Program-made: the position numbers and the translations under genes
Shown: in pieces, positions 36,058-44,493 of the stretch
How positions within the stretch are numbered: position 1 is the first letter of the stretch
Layout of the letters: the number at the start of each line of letters is the position of its first letter
Notes under the pieces: model-generated
The model's database searches: none
Told to the model about the DNA's origin: nothing
What the model saw: the letters and a program-made list of their open reading frames with translations, nothing else
From: Planomicrobium soli
GTDB lineage: Bacteria; Bacillota; Bacilli; Bacillales_A; Planococcaceae
DNA: 64,000 nt
Assembly (NCBI RefSeq): GCF_003014655.1
Contig: NZ_PYAT01000007.1
Location: 1-64,000, forward strand
Reading direction: 5' to 3'

Positions 36058-36618
36058 ATGAACAAGACCGAACTTATCAAAGAAATCTCCAATAAAACCA
36101 AGTTATCAAAAGACCAAGCAACAAAAGCCGTCAATGAAATCATGGCCAGCATAACCCATGCACTCCAAAACGGCGAAGAAGTGAAAATCAACGATTTCGG
36201 CGCGTTCCAAGTAACTGAAAAAAACGAACGCAAAGGCCGCAATCCGCAGACCGGCGAAGAAATCACGATCCCGTCTTCCAAAGCACCCCAGTTCAAGGCA
36301 GCAAAAACGCTGAAAGACGCGGTAAACGGCCGCAACTGGATCGAAGAGCTTCTAGCGGCAGGCAAGGTAACCGATGAAGAGGCAAAAGTTCTGGCATTTG
36401 TGGTGGAGGAAAACCGGAAGGCAAAAGAAGAGAACAGGAATCTGGACGACTTGGTTGTTGTCGAAACGAAAAAAGCAGCCAAAGCGATAGAACTGGATTT
36501 TAAAGAAACCGAAATGATCGTCAACAGATTGATCGGCAAAAGGATATTGAACACGCAAAACTATACGAGTGAAATTGACAGTGTGTATTTGAGAGCAGGA
36601 TACCGGAAATTCATCTAA
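36058..36618 (+). CDS. HU-family DNA-binding protein with a long C-terminal extension (186 aa)
   Basis: Residues 1-90 are a complete HU/IHF fold: NKTELIKEISNKTKLSKDQA, EVKINDFGAFQVTEKNERKG, then RNPQTGEEITIPSSKAPQFK. HU normally ends here at about 90 residues. This protein continues for about 95 more, with charged helices (EEAKVLAFVVEENRKAKEEN) and a C-terminal aromatic tail. The extension is not the lysine-rich repeat tail known from actinobacteria. Start ATG 36058 is nine bases from AGGAGG; an overlapping ATG at 36053 is out of frame. A terminator follows. Nucleoid or regulatory role inferred from the HU part only. Confidence 0.85.
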   Translation: MNKTELIKEISNKTKLSKDQATKAVNEIMASITHALQNGEEVKINDFGAFQVTEKNERKGRNPQTGEEITIPSSKAPQFKAAKTLKDAVNGRNWIEELLAAGKVTDEEAKVLAFVVEENRKAKEENRNLDDLVVVETKKAAKAIELDFKETEMIVNRLIGKRILNTQNYTSEIDSVYLRAGYRKFI

Positions 36619-36626
36619 ATTTTTTT

Positions 36627-36660
36627 GGCCACCGATTCAACCGAATAGGTGGCCTTTTGT
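36627..36660 (+). terminator. Terminator of the HU-like gene
   Basis: GGCCACCGATTC pairs with GAATAGGTGGCC around an AACC loop (two mismatches inside), then TTTTGTATTTT. Confidence 0.8.
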
Positions 36661-36716
36661 ATTTTCAGCGGATCAAGCTCAAATAAAAAAAGCTATCCAG
36701 TAGCGTAATAATGAAG

Positions 36717-37232
36717 CTATTCAACATCCAAAGAAAAGACATAACTTGCAGTGCCTTGTTCCCAATGAGCCAACACCTCGTAAACAGTTTTTCCTTTACC
36801 AGAAAGAACACCCTCTTTGGAACTGTTTACAACATTATTATCGTTATCCCATATTCTCACGATATAGCTTTCTGGCTGTTCTCCGAAAACCAATTCAATA
36901 GGGGTATCTGCCGTTACCTGCATTGAACGACTTCCTTTAACCAATTCGGGTGGTGCAAAAGAATCTGCTTCTATTCCGCTTGCGGTTCCGTCTCCATAGT
37001 CTACACTCCAACTATAAGTGCCAAGTGATGGTCTAATAGTCTTTTCTCCAACAAAAACGGTTAAACTTGGCGGCTTGGGAATAGCATCTTTTAAAGAAGC
37101 ATCCAGATTACTAACCTCCTTAATCTCACTATCATTATCAGCTTTTTCACTTGTATCACTTATTTCAGAACAACCCATTATTAGTGAAAGACCTATAAGA
37201 ATTAAAGCCAAGAATAAAAATCTAAAATTCAT
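36717..37232 (-). CDS. Putative lipoprotein (171 aa)
   Basis: Signal peptide with lipobox LIMGC (Cys21), an acidic linker, then a beta-rich domain (TVFVGEKTIRPSLGTYSWSV, then LVKGSRSMQVTADTPIELVF and SYIVRIWD). The latter looks like an immunoglobulin-like fold. Start ATG with AAGGAGG seven bases away. Function unknown. Confidence 0.65.
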   Translation of the reverse strand: MNFRFLFLALILIGLSLIMGCSEISDTSEKADNDSEIKEVSNLDASLKDAIPKPPSLTVFVGEKTIRPSLGTYSWSVDYGDGTASGIEADSFAPPELVKGSRSMQVTADTPIELVFGEQPESYIVRIWDNDNNVVNSSKEGVLSGKGKTVYEVLAHWEQGTASYVFSLDVE

Positions 37233-37368
37233 CAGTATAACCTCCTTGCTATTTAGACGGTAAATACATGAGAACGTTACAGTACACGTTAATTGGTACT
37301 AAGCTCTGCTCCTTATTTGCGGCTTCATCTTCTTACACCTATTTAATCCAGGTTCCTTTCTAAATAGA

Positions 37369-37395
37369 AAAAACGCCCTTTTTCAGGACGTTTTA
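37369..37395 (-). terminator. Terminator of the tct operon
   Basis: On the minus strand AAACGTCCT and AGGGCGTTT pair around GAAAA, followed by TTT. It lies about 35 bases behind the tctA stop. Confidence 0.8.
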
Positions 37396-37429
37396 CGTTA
37401 CTCCATTAAATTGCTTCTAGCTTTACCTA

Positions 37430-38956
37430 TCATCCTTCTTCATTCAATACAACAGAACGGCCTTTCATTTTCAGCAGGAGCGGAACAAGAAGCCATGCAC
37501 CCGCTACGATTAAAAGCGCCAGTGAAATCGGGTTGGTGATAAAAGTTGAAAAATCGCCGTTTGAAATGGTAAGCGCGCGGCGCATATTGTTTTCAAGCAT
37601 CGGGCCAAGCACCAATGCCAAGACAAGCGGTGCAACCGGGAAATCGTTCTTCGTCAGCAAATAGCCAAGCACACCACACGCCAGAAGCAGGTAAAGGTCG
37701 AATGTTGTGTACTGGACGGCATAGACGCCGAAAAACGAAATGGCGATGATAATTGGCAGCAAATATTTTTTAGGCGTTTGAATAATCTTCGCAAAAACTT
37801 TTACAAGCGGCATATTTAGAACCAACAGCATCAAGTTGCCGACGAACATACTTGCGATCAATCCCCAAGCCACTTGCGGGTGATCTTCGAATAACAGTGG
37901 GCCTGGCTGGATATTGTACATGATGAAAGCGCCCATAAGAATGGCAGTAGTTCCGGATCCAGGAATCCCGAGAGTTAAAAGAGGGATCATGGCTCCTCCG
38001 GAAGCCGCATTATTGGCAGACTCCGGACCGGCAACGCCGGCGATTTGGCCGGTTCCGAATTTTTCAGGGGTTTTGCTGATTTTCTTCTCTGCAATATAGG
38101 AGAAGAATGAAGCGAGAGTAGCTCCGGCTCCAGGCAAAACACCGATGAAGAACCCTAGAAACGAACCGCGTAAAATAGGTGCTGTGCTATCTTTCATATC
38201 CTGTTTTGTCGGAAGGATGCGGCCGATTTTTGCCATCGTGCCATCTTCGTGATCCCGCTCCAAAACCGTTTTGAAAACTTCTCCTAAAGCGAAAAGTCCG
38301 ACTGCGATGGTCAAGAATTCAAGGCCGGAATACAGTACAGGAATATCGTACGTAAACCGGGCAATCCCGGAAACGGCGTCGATGCCGATCGTGCCGAGCA
38401 TCAAACCGAATACGGTCATCATCAAAGCTTTGGTCATCGATTTTCCGGCAAGTCCGCTTACTGCAGCAAGCCCCAAAAGCATAAGGGAAAAATATTCAGC
38501 AGGGCCGAATTGCAGCGCTACATTCGATAAAGGCTTCGCCAGCAAGACAAGGCCGAGCAGCGAGACGATTCCCGCCGTGAACGAACCGATGGCCGCAATG
38601 GATAAAGCAGAGCCGGCGCGGCCATTCTTCGCCATCTGATAACCGTCGAGCGTAGTGACAACAGAGGAAGATTCCCCCGGCGTATTAAGCAGGATAGAAG
38701 TGGTGGATCCTCCGTACATGGCGCCGTAGTAAACACCGGCCAAAAGAATGATTGAACTTGCTGCTGCCGCTTCTGTCGGCAGGCCAGCCGTCAAGGTTGC
38801 TGTTACCGGGATCAGGAGGGCGACACCGCTCATCGGGCCAATGCCCGGCAATACGCCGACTGCGGTCCCGATCAGCACGCCGACAAATGCGAACAGGATG
38901 TTCTGCCATTGGAATGCAACACTGAAGCCGTCCATCAGAAATTGTAAGGTACTCAT
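37430..38956 (-). CDS. tctA: Tripartite tricarboxylate transporter, large permease TctA (508 aa)
   Basis: About twelve membrane segments and the TctA signature GTAVGVLPGIGPMSGVALLI near the start, repeated in the second half as FIGVLPGAGATLASFFSYI. AGPESANNAASGGAMIPLLT and LGIPGSGTTAILMGA are further diagnostic stretches. It forms the channel of a sodium- or proton-driven system for citrate-like acids, loaded by the TctC binding protein. The operon order on the minus strand is tctC, tctB, tctA. Confidence 0.94.
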   Translation of the reverse strand: MSTLQFLMDGFSVAFQWQNILFAFVGVLIGTAVGVLPGIGPMSGVALLIPVTATLTAGLPTEAAAASSIILLAGVYYGAMYGGSTTSILLNTPGESSSVVTTLDGYQMAKNGRAGSALSIAAIGSFTAGIVSLLGLVLLAKPLSNVALQFGPAEYFSLMLLGLAAVSGLAGKSMTKALMMTVFGLMLGTIGIDAVSGIARFTYDIPVLYSGLEFLTIAVGLFALGEVFKTVLERDHEDGTMAKIGRILPTKQDMKDSTAPILRGSFLGFFIGVLPGAGATLASFFSYIAEKKISKTPEKFGTGQIAGVAGPESANNAASGGAMIPLLTLGIPGSGTTAILMGAFIMYNIQPGPLLFEDHPQVAWGLIASMFVGNLMLLVLNMPLVKVFAKIIQTPKKYLLPIIIAISFFGVYAVQYTTFDLYLLLACGVLGYLLTKNDFPVAPLVLALVLGPMLENNMRRALTISNGDFSTFITNPISLALLIVAGAWLLVPLLLKMKGRSVVLNEEG

Positions 38957-38974
38957 AGTACTCCGCCTCTCATA

Positions 38975-39424
38975 TTAAAATACCGGAAAGCCCGGCAACG
39001 AACCGCCGAGGAATTCGGCGAAAAAGTAATAAACGCCAAATGAAAAGGCACCGGCAATCAGGAAGGATTTTAACCATTTGCCCCGTTCCATCGTCTGGAA
39101 AGCGACGAGAAGGAACACGAAAGTTGTAATCACATATCCGAGCGGCTCCAGCAAAGCTACATACAGGAGAGCGCTGACTAGGATGATGATGAATTTTTTG
39201 TATTGAACAGCTTCCCCGTTTCCAGCCCCTGTCCGGTAGCGGAACGTTTCATGCAGAAGGCGCAAGCTCAGCAAGATTAGAATCGCACCAAGGCCGATAG
39301 GGAAAATATTTGGACCGACCGCTGAACCGTATGAGCTCTCGGATATCCGCAGGCTCTCAAAGACAAACAGAAGGCCAATCAGTAAAAAAGCGATTCCAGC
39401 AAAGCGATCGAACGTTTTACTCAT
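38975..39424 (-). CDS. tctB: Tripartite tricarboxylate transporter, small permease TctB (149 aa)
   Basis: Four membrane segments in the TctB (DUF1468) layout: FAGIAFLLIGLLFVFESLRI, GPNIFPIGLGAILILLSLRL, then a third and fourth span separated by ERGKWLKS. Small subunit partner of TctA, 18 bases upstream of it. Start ATG after AAAGGAGTG. Confidence 0.9.
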   Translation of the reverse strand: MSKTFDRFAGIAFLLIGLLFVFESLRISESSYGSAVGPNIFPIGLGAILILLSLRLLHETFRYRTGAGNGEAVQYKKFIIILVSALLYVALLEPLGYVITTFVFLLVAFQTMERGKWLKSFLIAGAFSFGVYYFFAEFLGGSLPGFPVF

Positions 39425-39473
39425 TGTCTTTCACTCCTTTAAAAGTAAGAAAGCGGCCGAAGCCGCTTCCGCA

Positions 39474-40484
39474 TTATTTTTGCATGCCAAGTGCTGTTAG
39501 AAGTTCAACAATCACTTTTTCTTGGGCTTTCAAGTATTCTTCGAAATCTTGTCCGTTTTTGTATTCACTTTGCCAGCCGTTTTGCTCCAGCTCTTTGTTC
39601 CATTCATCCGTTTTAGACATTTCTTCCAATTTTGTTGACCAGTAATCACGGGCTGTGTCCGACATGTTTTTCGGTCCGAAAATTCCGCGCCAGATCGTGA
39701 ATTCTGCATCAATGCCTTCTTCTTTGAATGTCGGAACTTCGCTCAGTTCGCCTTCAAGACGTTCTGAAGAACTGACGGCAAGCACGCGGACATCGCCTGA
39801 TTTCACATATTCAGTAATGGTTGAAGCATCGGTTGCGATAACATCCGCATTGTCGCCCAGCAGTGCAGCAACAGCTTCGCCGCCGCCGTCATAAGATACG
39901 TACTTTACGGCTTTCGGATCGATGCCGTATTCAAAGGCAGGCAAGATGCCGACCAAGTGATCCATTGAACCTGGAGCAGATCCTCCTGCAAGTGTCACGG
40001 CTGTCGGGTCCGCTTTGATCGCGTCCAATACATCCGTCAGCGTCTTGTATTCGGAATCTTCCCGGACAACAATCGCACCGTAATCGCGCGTCAGCTGCGC
40101 AAGTGGGGTAGTATCCTTATAGCCGTAAGGGCTATTTCCTTCAGCTTTGTTGTTGTTGATCAGAATCGGCGGGGATTTGACCATCAGCATGTAATCGTTC
40201 GCCACTTCTTTTGTAGCGTATTCAGCCATATACACTGCACCGCCGCCGCCGGGTTTGTTTTCGACCGTGATCGGTTGTTCAATCAATTTTGTGCCGTTCA
40301 TGGTTTTAGCGATTGAGCGTGCTGTTAAGTCCCAGCCGCCGCCAGCCCCTGAAGGAGCTACAACCGTTATGCCGCGTTCAGGATATTTTTCATTATTTGC
40401 ACTCGAACTATTTTCCGATGAACAAGCAGCAAGGCCAACAGCCAAAAATCCAGCCAATGAGACAGAAATCAACTTTTTTAACAT
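39474..40484 (-). CDS. tctC: Tripartite tricarboxylate transporter substrate-binding protein TctC (336 aa)
   Basis: Bug/TctC family. The lipobox is LAACS, so the protein is anchored outside. YPERGITVVAPSGAGGGWDL is the typical ligand loop start, followed by IEQPITVENKPGGGGAVYMA and AGGSAPGSMDHLVG. It captures citrate or a related carboxylate. The ATG at 40484 is eight bases from AAAGGGGG; an ATG three codons earlier sits on the ribosome binding site. A near-ideal cre site lies 30 bases upstream. Confidence 0.93.
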   Translation of the reverse strand: MLKKLISVSLAGFLAVGLAACSSENSSSANNEKYPERGITVVAPSGAGGGWDLTARSIAKTMNGTKLIEQPITVENKPGGGGAVYMAEYATKEVANDYMLMVKSPPILINNNKAEGNSPYGYKDTTPLAQLTRDYGAIVVREDSEYKTLTDVLDAIKADPTAVTLAGGSAPGSMDHLVGILPAFEYGIDPKAVKYVSYDGGGEAVAALLGDNADVIATDASTITEYVKSGDVRVLAVSSSERLEGELSEVPTFKEEGIDAEFTIWRGIFGPKNMSDTARDYWSTKLEEMSKTDEWNKELEQNGWQSEYKNGQDFEEYLKAQEKVIVELLTALGMQK

Positions 40485-40513
40485 ACAATTCATCCCCCTT
40501 TAAAATGATAAAA

Positions 40514-40527
40514 AGACAGCGCTTTCA
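40514..40527 (-). promoter_or_regulatory. cre (CcpA) site in the tctC leader
   Basis: Minus-strand TGAAAGCGCTGTCT fits TGWAANCGNTNWCA at 13 of 14 positions. It lies between tctC and the two-component genes, close to the tctC start. Carbon catabolite repression of carboxylate uptake is expected there. Confidence 0.7.
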
Positions 40528-40621
40528 TCTGCTGCCTTTAATTTATCAGAACTTTTATTCATTTCAATGTTTCTGGGCATAAGGGGGATAATGTCCAAAC
40601 TATTAATATTGTTCATAAAGT

Positions 40622-41302
40622 TCACGGGCGGGAAAAATAACGCCTTTCCGGCCGGCCGATTGTCCCGTAAAGCAGTTCAGCGGAAGCGAGCTGTTCGGTA
40701 ACGAGGTGTTCCAGATAGCGCCGGGCCGTGGACCGGCTCATCCCGCACGCCGCTCCCATCTCCTCGGCCGTCATGCCGGTGCCGCAGTCGGCCAATTTTT
40801 CCTTTATTCTTGCCATCGTGCTGGGATCGATTCCTTTTGGCGTCAGAATCGGTTCTGTGGAGGCGGTCGGCCGGTTCTTGTTCCACAGCAGCTGGATGGA
40901 TTCCTCGGTCAAAGAACCTTGGGTGTCCAGAGAATTCCTCTTTTGCCGGTACGACAGAAGGCTCTCCCTGAAGCGGTCGAATGTCAAAGGCTTCAGGATG
41001 TAATCGATGACGCCTCCTTTAAAGGCTTTTTTGACAATATCCGTTTCTGAAGCAGCCGTGATGAAAATAATATCGGAGTCCGGGCTTTCCTGTTGGATAT
41101 AAGAAAGCAATTCCGTCCCTTTGACATCCGGCAGATAAACATCCAGCAAGATCAGCTGAGGCTTCAAGGTTTGAATCCAGTCCTGTGCCTCCGCTCCGGT
41201 GTTCGCGGAACCCACCACTTGAAATCCTTCGATTTTTTCTATAAAGCGCTTGTGAATATCGGCAATCCGCTTATCGTCTTCAATAATAAGAACTTCAATC
41301 AT
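40622..41302 (-). CDS. Response regulator of the CitT/DctR type (226 aa)
   Basis: A receiver domain (VLIIEDDKRIADIHKRFIEK, phospho-acceptor Asp in LILLDVYLPD, Lys in DYILKPL) is followed by a C-terminal helix-turn-helix (GMTAEEMGAACGMSRSTARR). This is the layout of regulators that activate carboxylate transporters. Start ATG 41302 follows GGAGG inside the kinase gene. It most likely activates the tct genes behind it when the sensor detects citrate or a dicarboxylate. Confidence 0.9.
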   Translation of the reverse strand: MIEVLIIEDDKRIADIHKRFIEKIEGFQVVGSANTGAEAQDWIQTLKPQLILLDVYLPDVKGTELLSYIQQESPDSDIIFITAASETDIVKKAFKGGVIDYILKPLTFDRFRESLLSYRQKRNSLDTQGSLTEESIQLLWNKNRPTASTEPILTPKGIDPSTMARIKEKLADCGTGMTAEEMGAACGMSRSTARRYLEHLVTEQLASAELLYGTIGRPERRYFSRP

Positions 41303-42920
41303 GTTCGTTTCCTCCAATCGTAATGGAAATGATAAATAACGCTCCGCCCAGGTCGCCTGATTCCATGGCGATGCTGCCGTTCAGTTCCCGGACATTTTCA
41401 TCTACTTTGATCAAGCCGTATCCCCGGTCTCCGCCTTCTTTAGTCGATACCCGTTCTTTGAAAAGATGCGCAAAAATGGCGGGATCCAGGCCTTCCCCCG
41501 AATCTTCGACTTCGATCAACAGTTCATAGCCGTTATTGGAAAGAAGCAGCCGGACCATGCGCTGGTCTTCAGGCAGGTGCTCAACCGCTTCGAACGCATT
41601 TGTCACCAGGTTGCCGAGTATGGAGATAAACAGGCTTTTTTCGAAATGGGGAGGAAGCTGCTCCAGCAAGCTTTCCCCGTCGAGCAAAAATTTCACTTTC
41701 AATTCGCGGGCCCGGTTGAAGAGCCCGATGATGATGCCGCCAATAAGCGGATCATGCACCCGCTTCGTGATAAAGTGCACGAGCGACTGCTGTTCTTCGG
41801 TTTCATCATGGATAAGCTCCATCGCTTCTTCGAGGGACTGAAGCTGGATGAGGCCGGAAATAGTGTAAAGCAGATTGTTGTGTTCATGGGTCTGTGCCCG
41901 CAGCGCATCTGCATACTGGCGCACTTGCGACAGCTCGTTGCGCAGCCCTTCAATATCGGATTGAAGACGGAAACTGGAAACAGCCCCGATGATTCGATCT
42001 TCATAGCGGATCGGTATCCGGTTGACGATCGTTTTTTTGCCCCGAATGGTCATGGGGCGGTCCAGCTGGGATTCGCCTGTCTCCAAAACCTGCGGCAGCT
42101 GTGTATTGGGCACGATATCCTCGATGGATCTGCCAACTAGCTGCTTATCTTCTGGAAAAGACAGGGCTTCATAAGCCGAAGCGTTGGCCATGGTGATCTC
42201 GCCCTGCTTGTTCACCATGATGATGCCTTCCCGGACGGATTCGATCAGCGCGTTGCGCTCTGTATACAAACTGGCGATTTCCGCCGGTTCCAAGCCGAAC
42301 AAGGTTTTTTTGATGTTGCGGGCAAGAACCATGGAACCGATGGTGCCGATTGCGATTGCAATAATGACGATGCCGATAATTGAATCTGCATAGTCAAGGA
42401 ACGTTGAAGTCATGCTCGTTTTCAGAAAGCCGACGGAAATAATGCCGATGATATTGCCGGCACTGTCGTATATCGGCGCTTTGCCGCGGAGCGCAGGCCC
42501 GAGAGTGCCGGTTGCTTCAGAAACATAGACTTCACCGTTCACCAGGGCTCGCTGGTTGTCATCCCCGACCATCTTTTTGCCGATCTGCTCTTCCCGCGGA
42601 TGGGCATAGCGTATTCCGTCTTTGTTGCCGATGACCACATATTCCGCACCGGTCTGGATCCGGATTTTTTCCGCAAGCGGCTGAAGGGCGGCAGAAGGGT
42701 TCGGCAATTCGAACGCCTTCCGGATGTCCTGGCGTGCGGCCGTGGTTTCCGCAATGTCCAAGGCGCGTGTCCCGACTTGTTTCTCGATCGCTCCCGATAT
42801 GGTCATATAAAAAGAAAGGCCTGCAAGCACCATGATGGCGGAAATGAAAAGTGCCCCGTATAGGAAGATTCTGCGCTGCAACGGCATAAGGAGATCACTC
42901 GTTTCTGTAATGTTTAGCAT
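41295..42920 (-). CDS. Sensor histidine kinase of the CitS/DctS type (541 aa)
   Basis: Two membrane spans (about 17-39 and 175-200) enclose an extracytoplasmic Cache-like sensor (GAEYVVIGNKDGIRYAHPRE). A PAS domain follows (GIIMVNKQGEITMANASAYE), then the CitA-type phospho-acceptor region THEHNNLLYTISGLIQLQ and an ATPase domain (DSGEGLDPAIFAHLF, GYGLIKVDENVRELNGSI). Neither ATG 42920 nor ATG 42887 has a strong ribosome binding site, so the exact start is open. The gene overlaps the response regulator gene. Confidence 0.9.
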   Translation of the reverse strand: MLNITETSDLLMPLQRRIFLYGALFISAIMVLAGLSFYMTISGAIEKQVGTRALDIAETTAARQDIRKAFELPNPSAALQPLAEKIRIQTGAEYVVIGNKDGIRYAHPREEQIGKKMVGDDNQRALVNGEVYVSEATGTLGPALRGKAPIYDSAGNIIGIISVGFLKTSMTSTFLDYADSIIGIVIIAIAIGTIGSMVLARNIKKTLFGLEPAEIASLYTERNALIESVREGIIMVNKQGEITMANASAYEALSFPEDKQLVGRSIEDIVPNTQLPQVLETGESQLDRPMTIRGKKTIVNRIPIRYEDRIIGAVSSFRLQSDIEGLRNELSQVRQYADALRAQTHEHNNLLYTISGLIQLQSLEEAMELIHDETEEQQSLVHFITKRVHDPLIGGIIIGLFNRARELKVKFLLDGESLLEQLPPHFEKSLFISILGNLVTNAFEAVEHLPEDQRMVRLLLSNNGYELLIEVEDSGEGLDPAIFAHLFKERVSTKEGGDRGYGLIKVDENVRELNGSIAMESGDLGGALFIISITIGGNEHD

Positions 42921-43272
42921 CTAGCTTAAGAAGAAGTGTAATGGATGAGGGGAGGGAACACAATTGTGTTTTTGGGGAATGGTAAAAAAACTGTAGAAAG
43001 CTTTTGGCAGTAAAGACTAAGGCAGCCAGTATTACTCTTACCATTGTATTAACATTAGTTTTAAAAATGTCTAAGTTAATGATTATTAAATTAAATATAC
43101 TTCATGTAAAATTTCCTGTTCTAACAGTTATCTTTCAGTATTAGGAGAACTAAAACAGAATAAAAACCGAATGAAGTCACTTTTGTAAAAGTGCCCATCA
43201 CTCGGAATACAGTTTTAGAATTACTATCTTTTTCTTAGTATGTGTTCTTGAATATCAAAATCTATGAAGATG
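42921..43272. other. Intergenic region upstream of the sensor kinase gene
   Basis: About 350 AT-rich bases. It must carry the kinase/regulator promoter, but I could not fix -35 and -10 boxes. No reading frame or RNA recognised. Confidence 0.4.
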
Positions 43273-43500
43273 TTAATCTTCCCAGAGTTCATCCATTAAA
43301 TCCTGGATTTCTTTTCTCCGCTTCTCGGTTTCATCTTCTAAAATTGTTACAATATCCCCTTCAATTTCTACAAAGTCACCAGGTTCAGCGGACTCAGGAA
43401 AGATGCTCTTGTCGAAATCCTTGGTAACTCCTTCAATTTCCACTACGGCGAGTTCCCCTTCAAAACGGTCGATGATTCCCCTTATCTTTTCCATGGTCAT
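43273..43500 (-). CDS. DUF3006 protein (75 aa)
   Basis: The DUF3006 pattern is clear: GIIDRFEGELAVVEIEG, a small beta-barrel, then GDFVEIEGDIVTI and a charged C-terminal helix. These proteins are usually coded directly beside ComEC-like metallo-beta-lactamase proteins, as here, where the two genes overlap by four bases. The joint function is not known. Confidence 0.85.
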   Translation of the reverse strand: MTMEKIRGIIDRFEGELAVVEIEGVTKDFDKSIFPESAEPGDFVEIEGDIVTILEDETEKRRKEIQDLMDELWED

Positions 43501-44339
43501 CTGGATGTCGCCACAGTAATTTTCGTGCCCGTTGACGTGAAGACAATGTTGCCCTTCTGATCCGTGCGGTAGACGGTCGCCTTCGCTGTCTTGAAGCGGT
43601 TCAGCACGTCCTTCGTCGGGTGGCCGTAGGCATTCTTTCCGACGCTGATGACGGCATGTTTCGGCTTCACAACCTTCAGGAAATCGGTATTGGAAGACGT
43701 TTTTGCCCCGTGATGGCCGACTTTCAAGACATCCGCCTGCAGCGTCTGTTTTGCTTTTACCATATCGGATTCCGAAGCCTTCTCGGCATCCCCGGTGAAC
43801 AGGAATTTGTTCTGATTGTAGGTGACATGCAGGACCGCACTCCAGTTGTTCAGGTCGCTTTTGCCGTAGTCCCGTGTCGGCCCAACGAATTTCGCCGTAA
43901 CCCCTTTAAGGGGCAGCTTGACGCCGGCTTTCGCCGACTTGATGGTCAATTTCTCCGCTTTGACGGCATTCAGAAAATTCTTGTAGGCATCCGTTGTATG
44001 CGCCACTTTCGGTGCGTAGACGGACTCCACTTTGAAGGCTTTCAGGACTTCGTCCAGTCCGCCGAGATGATCGGCATCCGGATGCGTGGAGATCAGAATC
44101 TCGATGTCATCCACTTTCTGCTTTTTCAAGTAAGCGACGATTTCATCGCCTTGTCCTTGACGGCCGCCGTCAATCAACACATCTTCGCCGCCCGGCATCT
44201 TGATGTAGGTGGCGTCGCCTTGGCCGACGTTGATGAAATGCACCTTCATCGGCTTAGTGGCAGCTATGGAAGTGGCAGGGAATCCAAAGGCAGTAATGAG
44301 GAGGAGCAGGGATAGAATGATATGGATGGGTTTTTTCAA
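43497..44339 (-). CDS. ComEC-like metallo-beta-lactamase-fold hydrolase, secreted (280 aa)
   Basis: A signal peptide (KPIHIILSLLLLITAF.., cleavage near AATKP) is followed by the ComEC/Rec2-type fold: VHFINVGQGDATYIKMPGG, LIDGGRQGQGD, the metal motif STHPDADHLGG, the LFTGDAE and KVGHHGAKTSSN motifs. Proteins of this group are extracellular hydrolases, possibly nucleases. The frame reaches 44381, but TTG 44339 follows AAGGAG at the right distance and begins the signal peptide. Overlaps the DUF3006 gene. Confidence 0.85.
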   Translation of the reverse strand: MKKPIHIILSLLLLITAFGFPATSIAATKPMKVHFINVGQGDATYIKMPGGEDVLIDGGRQGQGDEIVAYLKKQKVDDIEILISTHPDADHLGGLDEVLKAFKVESVYAPKVAHTTDAYKNFLNAVKAEKLTIKSAKAGVKLPLKGVTAKFVGPTRDYGKSDLNNWSAVLHVTYNQNKFLFTGDAEKASESDMVKAKQTLQADVLKVGHHGAKTSSNTDFLKVVKPKHAVISVGKNAYGHPTKDVLNRFKTAKATVYRTDQKGNIVFTSTGTKITVATSR

Positions 44340-44432
44340 GGGTTCTCCTTCTTTCCTGTAAGTTTTTAACAACTTCATCATAAGCGATGCCTAAGCAGAC
44401 AGCAATAGAAATTTTCTTATCGGAAAAAAGGA

Positions 44433-44476
44433 TTGTCCAGCTGAAAATTGAGGTATAGAATAAGAACTGATGTTCG
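44433..44476 (+). promoter_or_regulatory. SOS box and promoter of the Y-family polymerase gene
   Basis: TTGTCC (44433-44438), 17 bases and TAGAAT (44456-44461) form the promoter. AGAACTGATGTTCG (44463-44476) right behind it matches the Bacillus LexA box CGAAC-N4-GTTCG in all but the first base. LexA would cover the transcription start. Confidence 0.85.
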
Positions 44477-44493
44477 TATAAGGGGGCGTGAAG

